This document shows positions 16,091 to 25,375 of a DNA stretch of 64,000 nt, in pieces. Each line of letters starts with the position of its first letter. Positions within the stretch are counted from its first letter, which is position 1. The position numbers and the translations under genes were made by a program. Source of the DNA: HGM04593 sp045631905 (lineage in GTDB: Bacteria > Bacteroidota > Bacteroidia > Bacteroidales > Bacteroidaceae); the NCBI GenBank assembly GCA_045631905.1, contig JAZQVO010000015.1, positions 24,473-88,472 on the forward strand, read 5' to 3'. Below the pieces are notes generated by a model. The model saw only the letters and a program-made list of their open reading frames with translations, did not search any database and was not told the DNA's origin.

Positions 16091-17892
16091 GTATCTTCGC
16101 TTATGCGTGTCTCTCCGTTGTTTGTGAGCAACATGTCGCGTGTGTATTTGTACTCTTTGTGTGCTAGTGAGTTTTCCTTGTCGAAGTGGTTGCTTTCAAT
16201 GTCTATAACTCCACAGAAGAGCTCATACATGAGGTCGTTTGTGAAATATTTCTCTTTGTTGGCTTTCAACGCATCGAAACGCTCTTTGTGGCAACTTATG
16301 TAGTTGTCGGTAAAGTGTATACTCAATGGTATGTGCAAGAATGCAAAGCCGTCGAACTGTGGCAAACGACGTTTGTCGGGTATGCAACCATGGTCGCTGA
16401 AATATATCATGGCTTGCAGGTTGAGATTCTTGCTTGCATAGTCGTATATCTTTTTCAGCAGGCTGTCGGTGTAGTGTATTGAGTTCTTGTAGTTGAGTAT
16501 GTTGTCCTGCACGCCGGGCTTGCCCCATTGTGTGGCCTCGGCGGGGTAGCGGTTTATGAAGTTAAAGTGGCTACCCATGAGGTGGAATACTATGAGGTTG
16601 TTTTTTGTTGTGTCAATCTCGGTAAAGAAGTCGAGCAACGAACCGTCGTACTGTAATTTGTTCACTTCTTGCTTGGTCCACTTTGCCACATCGCTTGTTT
16701 TTGCTACAAGGGTTATGGAGGTGTCGGCAACGCCTATGCAACCTTGGTTGCTGTACCAGTGTGTCTTGTATCCGGCTTTTCGTGCTATGTCTATTATTGA
16801 TACCGACTCGTAAAACTCTTTGTTGTTGTATAGGTTGCGTTCGGTGAGCACGCGTTCGAGTGTAGGCACTGTTTGGTTGGCGCATGAGTAGGCGTTTTTG
16901 AAGACTATGTGGTGGGTTTCGTCGTTCATGCACTCTTTGAGCCATGGTGTGGTGTTCTCCTCTATGTCGGAATATGCGCTCATATACTCGCGCGATGCCG
17001 ACTCGCCTATTACCAATATATATGTGTGGGGCTTGTTGTCGCTCTTGCCATGCTGGGTGAGTGTGAGGTCGGCCAGACGTGTCTCCATCTCTTCCACATA
17101 TAGGTGTGTGCGTCTGTTATACTCTTTTACATCGCTGTACAGGGCGACGAGCCCGGTGCGCGATAGCAGGCTGCGCTTGCCTACCCATATGTATTTAAAG
17201 AATGCTATAAGCCAGCCTGTTGCCAACAGTGTGCCGGCAAGTGTTGGGGTGTGGGTTATTTGCTTGCTTTCGCCCCATATACACAATACAAGTGTTCCCG
17301 ATATTGCGAGAATGATAATTGCGATTGTTTGCGCTGAGAACGATTTTATAAATTCTATGGTTTCGTTGCGGTCGGTGTCTTGTGCCGCCTGTATGCCTGC
17401 AATGTCGATACAGCTTTTGTATATGAGGTAATGTCCCCACTGAATTATGGATAGCATGGCAATTACAAAGGCCATGGCTCCTGCGATTATTCTTGTTGCC
17501 GTGGTGGCTATTGTGCCTGTGTAGGGCTCTATGGCTGTAATAACCACTTGCAGGGCTGTGAACCACCCGAACAGGTAGATACCGAATACAAGGTCGATGC
17601 GGTTGTCGTGGTCGTGCGATTGTTTGCGGTTGCTCATGTGGTATATGACCGGGTAGGCTGTTCCGCAGAAGAGGGCCAGCAGGGTGTTGAAGATAACGGC
17701 TCTGTCTGTTGTGGGTACCTGGGCTATGGCTATCGGAAGTATTGATAATGCAGATGCTATGAGATAGCGTCGCAATTGTAATCTTTTGGCGTTGTGTGCA
17801 AGGCCTTTGTTGAAACATAGATACACGGCAAGGCTTGTTGCATATATCATCACTGCCAAGATTATGTACTCGATAATTTTGATGTTTTCCAT
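16084..17892 (-). CDS. Phosphoethanolamine transferase (EptA/CptA-like, sulfatase fold)
   Basis: A 602-residue inner-membrane enzyme that probably moves phosphoethanolamine from phosphatidylethanolamine to lipid A or LPS core. About five transmembrane helices lie in residues 1-235, followed by a periplasmic alkaline-phosphatase/sulfatase-fold domain. Metal-site residues are Glu297 (VIGESAS) and Asp500-His501 (YFSDHG). The likely nucleophile is Thr341 in SCANQTVPTL. In Gram-negatives this modification lowers surface charge and raises resistance to cationic peptides. It is the last gene of an argS-rnhA operon, 14 bases after rnhA. Acceptor identity is unknown. Confidence 0.88.
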   Translation of the reverse strand: MENIKIIEYIILAVMIYATSLAVYLCFNKGLAHNAKRLQLRRYLIASALSILPIAIAQVPTTDRAVIFNTLLALFCGTAYPVIYHMSNRKQSHDHDNRIDLVFGIYLFGWFTALQVVITAIEPYTGTIATTATRIIAGAMAFVIAMLSIIQWGHYLIYKSCIDIAGIQAAQDTDRNETIEFIKSFSAQTIAIIILAISGTLVLCIWGESKQITHTPTLAGTLLATGWLIAFFKYIWVGKRSLLSRTGLVALYSDVKEYNRRTHLYVEEMETRLADLTLTQHGKSDNKPHTYILVIGESASREYMSAYSDIEENTTPWLKECMNDETHHIVFKNAYSCANQTVPTLERVLTERNLYNNKEFYESVSIIDIARKAGYKTHWYSNQGCIGVADTSITLVAKTSDVAKWTKQEVNKLQYDGSLLDFFTEIDTTKNNLIVFHLMGSHFNFINRYPAEATQWGKPGVQDNILNYKNSIHYTDSLLKKIYDYASKNLNLQAMIYFSDHGCIPDKRRLPQFDGFAFLHIPLSIHFTDNYISCHKERFDALKANKEKYFTNDLMYELFCGVIDIESNHFDKENSLAHKEYKYTRDMLLTNNGETRISEDTY

Positions 17893-17906
17893 GGTTTATA
17901 TTGTTT

Positions 17907-18530
17907 TTATTTCCTTCCGAAGTCGGCCGGAATCTCGCCCCACTCCTTTGTTTCCCATTTTATCAACTGGTTGGTGTAGTTGTTCTCTCTTAACCACCGT
18001 TCGGCACGTTCTATGTAGCAAAACAGTTGTTCTGTTTCGGGTGTGCGCGGTAACTTTGTTTTGCACTGTTTTTGTTTTATCCACAGGAGGGCGTTTAGGC
18101 TGTCGCTGTATATCGGTATGTCGCTCCCTTTTTGTTTGAGCAGTGCAAGGGCATGTACTATTGCAAGGAATTCTCCTATGTTGTTTGTGCCAAGCATGGG
18201 GCCGAAGTGAAAAATTTCCTGACCTGTTGCAAGGTATACTCCGCGGTACTCCATCTGCCCGGGGTTACCGCTGCATGCGGCATCTACGGCAAGCGCGTTG
18301 GTTTGTACGCATGCGGGTACCTGGCTGTCGGCTGTTTGTTTTGCTTGTGCCTTGTTGCCTATATATATGTGTGGCGACGAGGCATAGGCACGTTGGGCTT
18401 CGGCCAGTGAAGCAAACCCTTTGTATAGGGCCTGCTTCACGCCTTTTATCTGCTCCTGGCACCTTTCCCAGCTGTCGTATATGCCGGACTCGGCACCGTT
18501 CCAAACTACATAGTAGCGTTTCTTTGCCAT
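17907..18530 (-). CDS. rnhA: Ribonuclease HI with N-terminal viroplasmin-type domain
   Basis: It degrades RNA in RNA-DNA hybrids. The first ~50 residues (KRYYVVWNGAESGIYDSWERC...) are the caulimovirus viroplasmin/eukaryotic RNase H1 hybrid-binding domain, common in Bacteroidetes RNase H. The catalytic domain has all four acidic residues: Asp83 (VDAACSGNPG), Glu120 (NIGEFLAI), Asp143 (YSDSLNAL) and Asp203 near the C-terminus (ADFGRK). Length is 207 residues. Its ATG shares a base with the argS stop codon (TAATG), so translation is probably coupled to argS. Confidence 0.92.
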   Translation of the reverse strand: MAKKRYYVVWNGAESGIYDSWERCQEQIKGVKQALYKGFASLAEAQRAYASSPHIYIGNKAQAKQTADSQVPACVQTNALAVDAACSGNPGQMEYRGVYLATGQEIFHFGPMLGTNNIGEFLAIVHALALLKQKGSDIPIYSDSLNALLWIKQKQCKTKLPRTPETEQLFCYIERAERWLRENNYTNQLIKWETKEWGEIPADFGRK

Positions 18531-20323
18531 TACATTCTTTCGGGTACCTCGATGCCGAGAAGGTTCATCGCGGTTTTTATTACTTTACCTACGTTGCGTG
18601 TAAGGAGTATGCGGAACGCTTTTGTTGCCTTGTCCTCTTCGCGCAAGATGCTGAAGTCGTGGTAGAACTGGTTGTACTCTTTGGCAAGCTCGTAGGCGTA
18701 GTTGGCTATGCCCGAGGGTGAGTAGTCGCTACCTGCCTGACGTACAACGGCGGGGAAGTCGTTGAGCAGGCGTATGATTGAGCACTCTTTTTCGCTGATG
18801 CTTGCTGGGGCAACGCTGTTTTCTATCTCGAAACCGCTCTCTATGGCTTTGCGCTCTATTGAGCGTGTACGTGCGTATGTGTACTGAATGAAGGGGCCGG
18901 TGTTTCCGTTGAAGTCGATGGACTCTTTGGGGTTAAAGAGCATGTTCTTGCGGGCATCTACTTTGAGCATGAAGTATTTGAGTGCTCCAAGACCGATGAT
19001 GCGGTAGATGTTGTTTGCCTCCTCCTCGGTAACGTCGTTGAGCTTGCCACCAAGCTCTTCCGATGTTTCGCGTGCTGTTCTTATCATCTCGTCCATGAGG
19101 TCGTCGGCATCGACAACTGTGCCTTCACGGCTCTTCATCTTGCCTTCGGGGAGCTCTACCATGCCGTAAGAGAAGTGTACAAGGCCTTTGCCCCATGAGA
19201 AACCGAGCTTGTCGAGCAGGAGCGACAGTACTTGGAAGTGGTAGTTTTGCTCGTTACCCACAACGTATACCATTTTGTCGATGGGGTAGTCGCGGAAGCG
19301 GAGCTGTGCGGTACCTATGTCTTGTGTCATGTAAACCGATGTGCCGTCGCTACGTAACAACAGTTTCTCGTCGAGGCCGTCGGCTGTGAGGTCGGCCCAC
19401 ACCGAACCATCTTCGCGACGGTAGAAGATTCCCTTCTCCAAACCGCCGAGCACGGTCTCTTTTCCTTCGAGGTATGTGTCCGACTCGTAATATATCTTGT
19501 CAAAATCAACCCCGAGGCGTTTGTATGTCTCGTCGAAGCCTTCATATACCCAGCCGTTCATGGTGCTCCAAAGGGCGCGTACCTCGGCGTCGCCGGCTTC
19601 CCATTTTACGAGCATCTCGCGTGCCTCGGCCATGAGGGGCGATGCTGTCTCGGCCTCCTCTTTGCTCATGCCACCTGCCATGAGCTCGGCAAGTTCGGCT
19701 TTGTAGTGTTTGTCGAATGCCACATAGTAGTCGCCTATGAGGTGGTCGCCCTTTTTACCGGCTGTGGCGGGTGTTTCGCCGTTACCCCACTTTTGCCATG
19801 CCAACATCGACTTGCAGATGTGTATTCCGCGGTCGTTCACTATGTTGGTCTTTACAACTTTGTTGCCGTTTGCGGCAAGAACATTTGAAAGGGCGTAACC
19901 AAGCAGGTTGTTGCGTATGTGTCCCAAGTGAAGGGGTTTGTTGGTGTTGGGCGAAGAATATTCAACCATCACAAGGGGTGAGCTCTCGTCGGCCTTAACC
20001 GTGCCCCAGCTTTCTGTGTTTTCAATCTCTTTGAGCAGGTCTATCCAGTAAGATGTGGCGATGCTTAGGTTCAAAAAGCCTTTTATCACGTTGTAACCCG
20101 AAACAAGTGGCTGTATGGCGGTAATCTTCTCGCCTATCTCCTTTGCTGTCTCTTCGGGGCGTTTTTTCGACATTTGCAGGAAGGGGAACACTACAAGGGT
20201 GAAGTCTCCTTCGAACTCTTTGCGTGTCTTCTGTAATTGAATTTTTTCACTCGCAATTTCCTGTCCGTACAGCTCCTTTATGGCTGCTACGGTGCTTTCG
20301 ATAAGGGTTGTTTCGATATTCAT
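18530..20323 (-). CDS. argS: Arginyl-tRNA synthetase
   Basis: A class I synthetase charging tRNA-Arg. The 597 residues match the family. Signatures: the N-terminal Add-1 domain, the HIGH-type motif PNTNKPLHLGHIRNN near residue 127, and a KMSKS-equivalent KMKSREGTVV in the middle region, as usual for ArgRS, where the canonical KMSKS is degenerate. The C-terminal anticodon-binding domain ends EVPERM. It is the first gene of an operon with rnhA and the phosphoethanolamine transferase. Confidence 0.97.
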   Translation of the reverse strand: MNIETTLIESTVAAIKELYGQEIASEKIQLQKTRKEFEGDFTLVVFPFLQMSKKRPEETAKEIGEKITAIQPLVSGYNVIKGFLNLSIATSYWIDLLKEIENTESWGTVKADESSPLVMVEYSSPNTNKPLHLGHIRNNLLGYALSNVLAANGNKVVKTNIVNDRGIHICKSMLAWQKWGNGETPATAGKKGDHLIGDYYVAFDKHYKAELAELMAGGMSKEEAETASPLMAEAREMLVKWEAGDAEVRALWSTMNGWVYEGFDETYKRLGVDFDKIYYESDTYLEGKETVLGGLEKGIFYRREDGSVWADLTADGLDEKLLLRSDGTSVYMTQDIGTAQLRFRDYPIDKMVYVVGNEQNYHFQVLSLLLDKLGFSWGKGLVHFSYGMVELPEGKMKSREGTVVDADDLMDEMIRTARETSEELGGKLNDVTEEEANNIYRIIGLGALKYFMLKVDARKNMLFNPKESIDFNGNTGPFIQYTYARTRSIERKAIESGFEIENSVAPASISEKECSIIRLLNDFPAVVRQAGSDYSPSGIANYAYELAKEYNQFYHDFSILREEDKATKAFRILLTRNVGKVIKTAMNLLGIEVPERM

Positions 20324-20391
20324 TGTTCTCTTTTTATTATCTTATTATGGTCTTTTGCAGGCAAAAAACCTCTTTTTCCTAAATTTTGACG

Positions 20392-20399
20392 CGAAGATA
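20392..20399 (-). promoter_or_regulatory. Candidate -7 element of the argS operon
   Basis: TATCTTCG on the minus strand (20399-20392) fits the TAnnTTTG family (TTCG variant), 68 bases before argS. No clear -33 element is at the usual distance. Confidence 0.45.
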
Positions 20400-20582
20400 C
20401 AAAATATATGTGATTTTTTCCTTTTTGCAACTCCTTAAAATGGGTGTCGGGTTTCTATTTTTGTCTATTTAATGCAAATTTGTTAAAAAAGTAGAAGAGG
20501 ACTTGCTCTTCTTTTACTAAAATAGTGGCTTAAAGTGTTGTTAAATAGCATAATCGCTGTTTTGTGTTTTGTGTCGAGCCGA

Positions 20583-20614
20583 TTTGTTTCTGTCGTCTCT
20601 TTGTATTATCTTCG
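20583..20614 (+). promoter_or_regulatory. Promoter of the rhomboid operon
   Basis: TTTG (20583-20586), a 20-base spacer and TATCTTCG (20607-20614) give a near-consensus Bacteroidota promoter, 25 bases before the start codon. Confidence 0.7.
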
Positions 20615-20639
20615 CGCCGTTTTAAAGAATATGTAAATT

Positions 20640-21323
20640 ATGAACCAATTACCTGTTGTGACAAAGAATCTTATAGCCATAAATGTGCTGATGTTCTTTG
20701 CTATGATTGTGGCCGAAAAACATGGGATAGACCTTAACGATTATTTGGGGTTGCATCTTTTCCTTGCCGATGATTTTTATCTTTTTCAGCCAATAACATA
20801 TATGTTTATGCATGGTGGGTTTACTCACCTGTTTTTCAACATGTTTACTCTCTTTATGTTTGGTTCGTTGATAGAGAGGGTGCTTGGCGAAAAGCGTTTT
20901 CTGGTGTTTTATATGGTTGCAGGAGTAGGTGCCGGTCTTGTGCAGGAGCTTGTGCAGTACATTTACTACGAGGTCTCTTTGTCCTCTTTTCAATATGTGA
21001 ATCTTGGGCTTGGCGGTCTTGTGCCTATGTCGGAGTATCTTAATCTGTGGGTGACTGTGGGTGCTTCGGGTGCTGTGTATGGCATATTAATTGCTTTTGC
21101 GATGATGTTCCCCAACCAGCGTATGTATGTTATTCCTATACCATTTCCCATAAAGGCTAAATATTATGTGATGATTTTCGGTGCGATAGAGTTGCTCATG
21201 GGGCTCAGTAATAATGCGAGCGATAATGTGGCTCATTTTGCCCATCTGGGTGGCATGCTCTTCGGCTTTCTTTTGATAATTTATTGGCGTAAAAAAGGTA
21301 AAATCAGCGGTCCCTATGTTTAA
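20640..21323 (+). CDS. Rhomboid intramembrane serine protease (first of two)
   Basis: A 227-residue, six-helix rhomboid of the GlpG type. The catalytic Ser is in VGASGAVYG near residue 141, and the catalytic His in VAHFAHLGGMLFG near 199. The membrane-entry motif HGGFTHLFFNMFTL near 59 supplies the usual conserved His/Asn. It would cut transmembrane segments of client proteins. Its last 8 bases overlap the second rhomboid gene, so the two are translated together. Confidence 0.93.
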   Translation: MNQLPVVTKNLIAINVLMFFAMIVAEKHGIDLNDYLGLHLFLADDFYLFQPITYMFMHGGFTHLFFNMFTLFMFGSLIERVLGEKRFLVFYMVAGVGAGLVQELVQYIYYEVSLSSFQYVNLGLGGLVPMSEYLNLWVTVGASGAVYGILIAFAMMFPNQRMYVIPIPFPIKAKYYVMIFGAIELLMGLSNNASDNVAHFAHLGGMLFGFLLIIYWRKKGKISGPYV

Positions 21324-22203
21324 GACTATATACAAGAAATTCAAGGACGAAAATATTGTCGGGCAGTTTATTTTTATAAACATCGCCGTTTACATAATTG
21401 TCGCTTTCATCGGTGTTTTTGCCACACTTTTGCAGTGGAACAACCCCGTAGAGGAGTTTATGCAGTGGTTTAAATTGCCGGCCTCTTTTGGCGTGTTTAT
21501 TACCCGCCCGTGGACGTTGTTCACATATATGTTCATACACGATCGCGTGATGCATATTTTGTGGAACATGCTTGCGCTCTATGGCTTTGGTCGCATATTC
21601 CTTTCTCTCTTTTCGGTGCGTCATTTTGTGGGTGTGTATATATTGGGCGGTCTCTTCGGCGGTCTCTTTTTTATACTGTCCTACAATATATTCCCCTATT
21701 TTGCCGGCTCTGTATCGAACGCATGGCTCATAGGTGCTTCGGCATCGGTGCTTGCAGTTGTGACAGCTTCGGCAACGAGGAGCCCGGCCTACTCTGTAAA
21801 TCTCTTTGTCTTTGGTTCTGTGAGGCTTGTTACCATAGCGGTGCTTGTGGTTGTCTTCTCTTTGCTGATGCTTACTTCCGATAATGCAGGTGGCCATTTT
21901 GCGCATCTCGGCGGTATATTTGCCGGTTGGCTTTTTGCCTTTATGCTGAACAAGGGAAAGGATATGACAAGTTGGGTAAATAGAACGATAGATTTTTTTA
22001 CCACGCTCTTCAAGTCGCGCAAGAGCAAGAAACGCACCTTCACCTATCACAGGAACGAGCGTTTTAAAGATTACGATTATAATGCCCGCAAAAAGGACGA
22101 GGAGGACGAGATAGACAAGATACTCGAAAAAGTGAAGGAGGGTGGTTACTCCTCGCTCACCGAGGAGGAGAAGAGACGTCTTTTCGAAGCGTCGCGCAAG
22201 TAG
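21316..22203 (+). CDS. Rhomboid family protein (second of two) with charged C-terminal tail
   Basis: A 295-residue rhomboid. Six transmembrane helices are followed by ~80 cytoplasmic, highly charged residues (KKDEEDEIDKILEKVKEGGYSSLTEEEKRRLFEASRK at the end, given only as its character), as in Bacteroidetes DUF6576-tailed rhomboids. The active-site motif is GASASV rather than GxSG: the Ser (near residue 142) and the His of GHFAHLGG (near 197) are kept, while the last Gly is Ala. It is probably still a protease. It overlaps the first rhomboid by 8 bases. Confidence 0.88.
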   Translation: MFKTIYKKFKDENIVGQFIFINIAVYIIVAFIGVFATLLQWNNPVEEFMQWFKLPASFGVFITRPWTLFTYMFIHDRVMHILWNMLALYGFGRIFLSLFSVRHFVGVYILGGLFGGLFFILSYNIFPYFAGSVSNAWLIGASASVLAVVTASATRSPAYSVNLFVFGSVRLVTIAVLVVVFSLLMLTSDNAGGHFAHLGGIFAGWLFAFMLNKGKDMTSWVNRTIDFFTTLFKSRKSKKRTFTYHRNERFKDYDYNARKKDEEDEIDKILEKVKEGGYSSLTEEEKRRLFEASRK

Positions 22204-22228
22204 CGGGCATGCTTGTAACAATTTATTG

Positions 22229-22265
22229 CAAAAAGGCATTTTCGGTTGCGGAGATGCCTTTTTTG
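22229..22265 (+). terminator. Terminator of the rhomboid operon
   Basis: AAAAAGGCAT (22230-22239) pairs with ATGCCTTTTT (22254-22263), followed by T. It lies 26 bases after the second rhomboid stop codon. Confidence 0.8.
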
Positions 22266-22318
22266 TTATTTATGGCAAAGAAAAGAGCCAATTATATTAA
22301 TAATTAAGAAAAAAATGG

Positions 22319-22326
22319 TATATTTG
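22319..22326 (+). promoter_or_regulatory. Candidate -7 element of secDF
   Basis: TATATTTG matches TAnnTTTG exactly, 51 bases before the start. The expected -33 region is AT-rich without TTTG. Confidence 0.5.
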
Positions 22327-22377
22327 CGCGCATTTTAAGGCACGAAACAAATAAATCATAAATAAATTTTAAACAAA

Positions 22378-25302
22378 ATGCAGAACAAAGGATTTGTAAA
22401 AGTTTTTGCGATACTGCTTACATTAGTGTGTATCTTTTACCTATCTTTCTCATTCGTAACAGGTTACCATGCAGGTAAGGCTGCCGAGCATCCCAAAGGC
22501 GAGCAATTTTATCTCGACTCGATGCTGAATAAGAAAGTTTGGTTGGGTATCTACACTCTCAAACAGAGTCGCGAGATGGAGATTGGTCTTGGTTTGGACC
22601 TCAAAGGTGGTATGAACGTCGTGATGGAGGTTTCGGTTCCCGACATCATCAAGGCGTTGGCTAACAACAAAAAAGATGTAGCATTTAACCAGGCTATTAC
22701 AGCTGCCAACGAGGTGGCAAAGACAAGCCAGAGTGACTACATAACAATTTTTGTAGATGAGTATAAGAAAATTGCTCCCGAGAGCTCTCTTGCATCGCTT
22801 TTTGCAACACAGCAGTTGAAGGACAAAGTGAACACACGCTCTACCGACGACGAGGTTGTAAAGGTGCTTAGAGATGAGGTTAAGGCTGCTATCGACAACT
22901 CATTCAACGTGCTACGTACACGTATCGACCGCTTCGGTGTTGTACAGCCCAATATCCAGACTATGGAGGGTGCGCTTGGTCGTATAATGATTGAGCTTCC
23001 CGGTGTAAAAGAGCCCAAGCGTGTTCGCGACCTTTTGGAGGGCTCTGCAAACTTGCAGTTCTGGGAGACATATTCTGCAGGCGAGGTTGTTCCCGCTTTG
23101 GTAGCCTTGGATTCTAAGTTGGCCGAAACAACAGAGAAACCTGCGACAGAAGAGACCGAGGCTGCAACAGAGGAGAAGGCCGATGCCGATATCGATGCCG
23201 CTTTGGCAGGCGAGGAGGAGAGCGTAGATGTTGAGGAGATTAAAAAACAGCACCCCGTTCTTTCTCGTCTTCAAATTATGAATAACGAGGCAGCTCTCTC
23301 TCGTTGTGTTGTGGGTTATGCACATTACAGCGATACAGCCGAGCTTAATAAGTTTATCGCATCTCGCGAGTTTAAGGCTGTGGCCCCCCGCGACTTGCAC
23401 TTGCTTTGGGGTGTTGCCCCCGTCAGCGAGGAGGAGCAGATATTTGAGCTTTATGCAGTGAAAGGTGCTCAGGCTTCGCTCGAAGGCGATGTTGTGATGT
23501 CGGCTGCCGACTCTTTCGACCAGTATGGCAACCCCTGTGTTACTATGGCCATGAATGCACGTGGCTCTAACCAGTGGGCAAGACTTACAAAGAACAACAT
23601 AGGCAAGGCTATCGCTATTGTGCTCGACGGTTATGTTTACAGCGCTCCCGATGTACGCGGTGAAATTACCGGCGGACGTTCGGAGATTACAGGTAACTTC
23701 ACTATTGAGGCTACAAAAGACTTGGCCAACGTGCTTCGTTCGGGTAAGATGCCCGCACCCGCGCGCATCGTGCACGAAGATATAGTAGGTCCTTCGCTCG
23801 GTCAGGCTTCAATCAACCAAGGTATAATGTCGTTCATCATCGCTTTCGTGCTTTTGATGGTTTACATGTGTGCCATTTATGGTCTTATCCCCGGTGCTGT
23901 GGCTAATGCCGCTCTGCTCATGAACCTTTTCTTCACACTTGGTGTGTTGGCATCGTTCCAGGCAGCTCTTACAATGTCGGGTATTGCAGGTATCGTGCTT
24001 ACACTTGGTATGGCTGTCGATGCCAACGTGCTCATCTATGAGCGTGCCAAGGAGGAACTTCGTGCAGGTAAGAATACCCGCGTTGCTATTGCCGATGGTT
24101 ACAAGAATGCTTTCTCGGCCATCTTCGACTCTAACTTGACATCAATCATCACCGGTATCATATTGTTCTACTTCGGTACAGGTCCTATCCGTGGTTTCGC
24201 CACCACACTTATCATAGGTCTTTTGTCGTCGTTCTTTACAGCCGTGTTCCTTACACGTATCGTTTACGAGCACTTTATGGGCAAGGGTAAGTGGTTGAAC
24301 CTCACCTTCACCACAAACTTCTCAAAGAAACTCATGGTGAACACAGCTTACGATTTCTTGAAGAAGTCTAAGACTTATATCACCGCTGTATTGGTTGTAA
24401 TTGTTGTGATGATTGCTTCGCTTTGCGTTCGCGGTCTTAGCCAGAGCATCGACTTTACAGGTGGTCGCAACTTCGTTGTTCAGTTTGAGAAGGAGGTTGA
24501 GCCCGAGACCGTTCGTGCTCTCTTGCGCGAGAAGATTACCGAGGATAATGTTCAGGCTATTGCTCTTGGTACAAGCAAGAAGATTGTTCGTATAACAACC
24601 AACTATCGTATAGAGGACTCGGAGAAGAGTGTTGATACCGAGATTGCACAGATGCTTTACGATACATTTATGGCAGGCGACTTGTTGAGCAAGGATCTTA
24701 CATTTGAGACCTTTACCGACTATGACAACCGCGCAGGTGGTTCAATCATCAGCTCGCAGAAGGTTGGTCCCAGCATTGCCGAGGATATTAAGGATAGTGC
24801 TATCGTGTCGGTTATCTTGGCTCTCATAGCTATATTCCTTTATATACTTGTACGTTTCCGCAATGTGGCATTCAGCATCGGTTCTATCGTGGCTTTGGCA
24901 GGTGACGTGTTCCTCATCATAGGTTGCTACTCGCTTTGCTATGGTTGGTTGCCCATGTCGTTGGAGATTGACCAGACATTTATCGGAGCTATCTTGACAG
25001 CTATCGGTTACTCTATCAACGATAAGGTGGTTATCTTCGACCGTATACGTGAGTTCTCTTATCTCTACCCCAAACGCGACAAGTATGCTCTCTTCAACGA
25101 TTCGTTGAACACAACACTTGCTCGTACAATAAATACATCGGTAAGTACTTTGGTTGTGTTGCTCTCAATCTTTGTTTTGGGTGGTGACAGCATTCGCAGT
25201 TTTGCTTTCGCAATGATTTTGGGTGTTGTGTTCGGCACACTGTCATCGTTGTACGTTGCTGCTCCTATCGCTTATCGTTTCTTGGTGAAAGGTAAAAAGT
25301 AA
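22378..25302 (+). CDS. secDF: Fused protein-export membrane protein SecDF
   Basis: A 974-residue fusion of SecD (about 1-620) and SecF (about 660-974), the proton-driven pulling unit of the Sec translocon. The SecD part has an N-terminal helix, the LGLDLKGGMNVVMEV motif near 71 and the conserved ITGGRSEITGNF element before its membrane domain. The TM4 motif LGMAVDANVLIYER is near 545. The SecF part has SIDFTGGRNFVVQF and TAIGYSINDKVVIFDR. About 12 membrane helices are expected. A Glu/Ala-rich acidic insertion (about residues 248-290) interrupts the periplasmic P1 region. It is monocistronic. Confidence 0.96.
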   Translation: MQNKGFVKVFAILLTLVCIFYLSFSFVTGYHAGKAAEHPKGEQFYLDSMLNKKVWLGIYTLKQSREMEIGLGLDLKGGMNVVMEVSVPDIIKALANNKKDVAFNQAITAANEVAKTSQSDYITIFVDEYKKIAPESSLASLFATQQLKDKVNTRSTDDEVVKVLRDEVKAAIDNSFNVLRTRIDRFGVVQPNIQTMEGALGRIMIELPGVKEPKRVRDLLEGSANLQFWETYSAGEVVPALVALDSKLAETTEKPATEETEAATEEKADADIDAALAGEEESVDVEEIKKQHPVLSRLQIMNNEAALSRCVVGYAHYSDTAELNKFIASREFKAVAPRDLHLLWGVAPVSEEEQIFELYAVKGAQASLEGDVVMSAADSFDQYGNPCVTMAMNARGSNQWARLTKNNIGKAIAIVLDGYVYSAPDVRGEITGGRSEITGNFTIEATKDLANVLRSGKMPAPARIVHEDIVGPSLGQASINQGIMSFIIAFVLLMVYMCAIYGLIPGAVANAALLMNLFFTLGVLASFQAALTMSGIAGIVLTLGMAVDANVLIYERAKEELRAGKNTRVAIADGYKNAFSAIFDSNLTSIITGIILFYFGTGPIRGFATTLIIGLLSSFFTAVFLTRIVYEHFMGKGKWLNLTFTTNFSKKLMVNTAYDFLKKSKTYITAVLVVIVVMIASLCVRGLSQSIDFTGGRNFVVQFEKEVEPETVRALLREKITEDNVQAIALGTSKKIVRITTNYRIEDSEKSVDTEIAQMLYDTFMAGDLLSKDLTFETFTDYDNRAGGSIISSQKVGPSIAEDIKDSAIVSVILALIAIFLYILVRFRNVAFSIGSIVALAGDVFLIIGCYSLCYGWLPMSLEIDQTFIGAILTAIGYSINDKVVIFDRIREFSYLYPKRDKYALFNDSLNTTLARTINTSVSTLVVLLSIFVLGGDSIRSFAFAMILGVVFGTLSSLYVAAPIAYRFLVKGKK

Positions 25303-25317
25303 GATATAACATCTTAA

Positions 25318-25363
25318 ATAACAAAAAAAGGAAAATCCCACGGGATTTTCCTTTTTTTGTTAT
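25318..25363. terminator. Perfect bidirectional terminator (22-bp stem)
   Basis: Bases 25318-25339 are the exact reverse complement of 25342-25363, with a 2-base loop and A7/T7 tracts in the arms. It lies between secDF (plus) and the DUF2851 gene (minus). Confidence 0.92.
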
Positions 25364-25375
25364 CCGGTGCTGTGT

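Larger units (their letters stand above)
20324..20639. other. Divergent promoter region between argS and the rhomboid genes
   Basis: This 316-base AT-rich region contains no coding sequence that I can support. It holds promoter elements for both directions, listed separately. Nothing else stands out. Confidence 0.7.
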
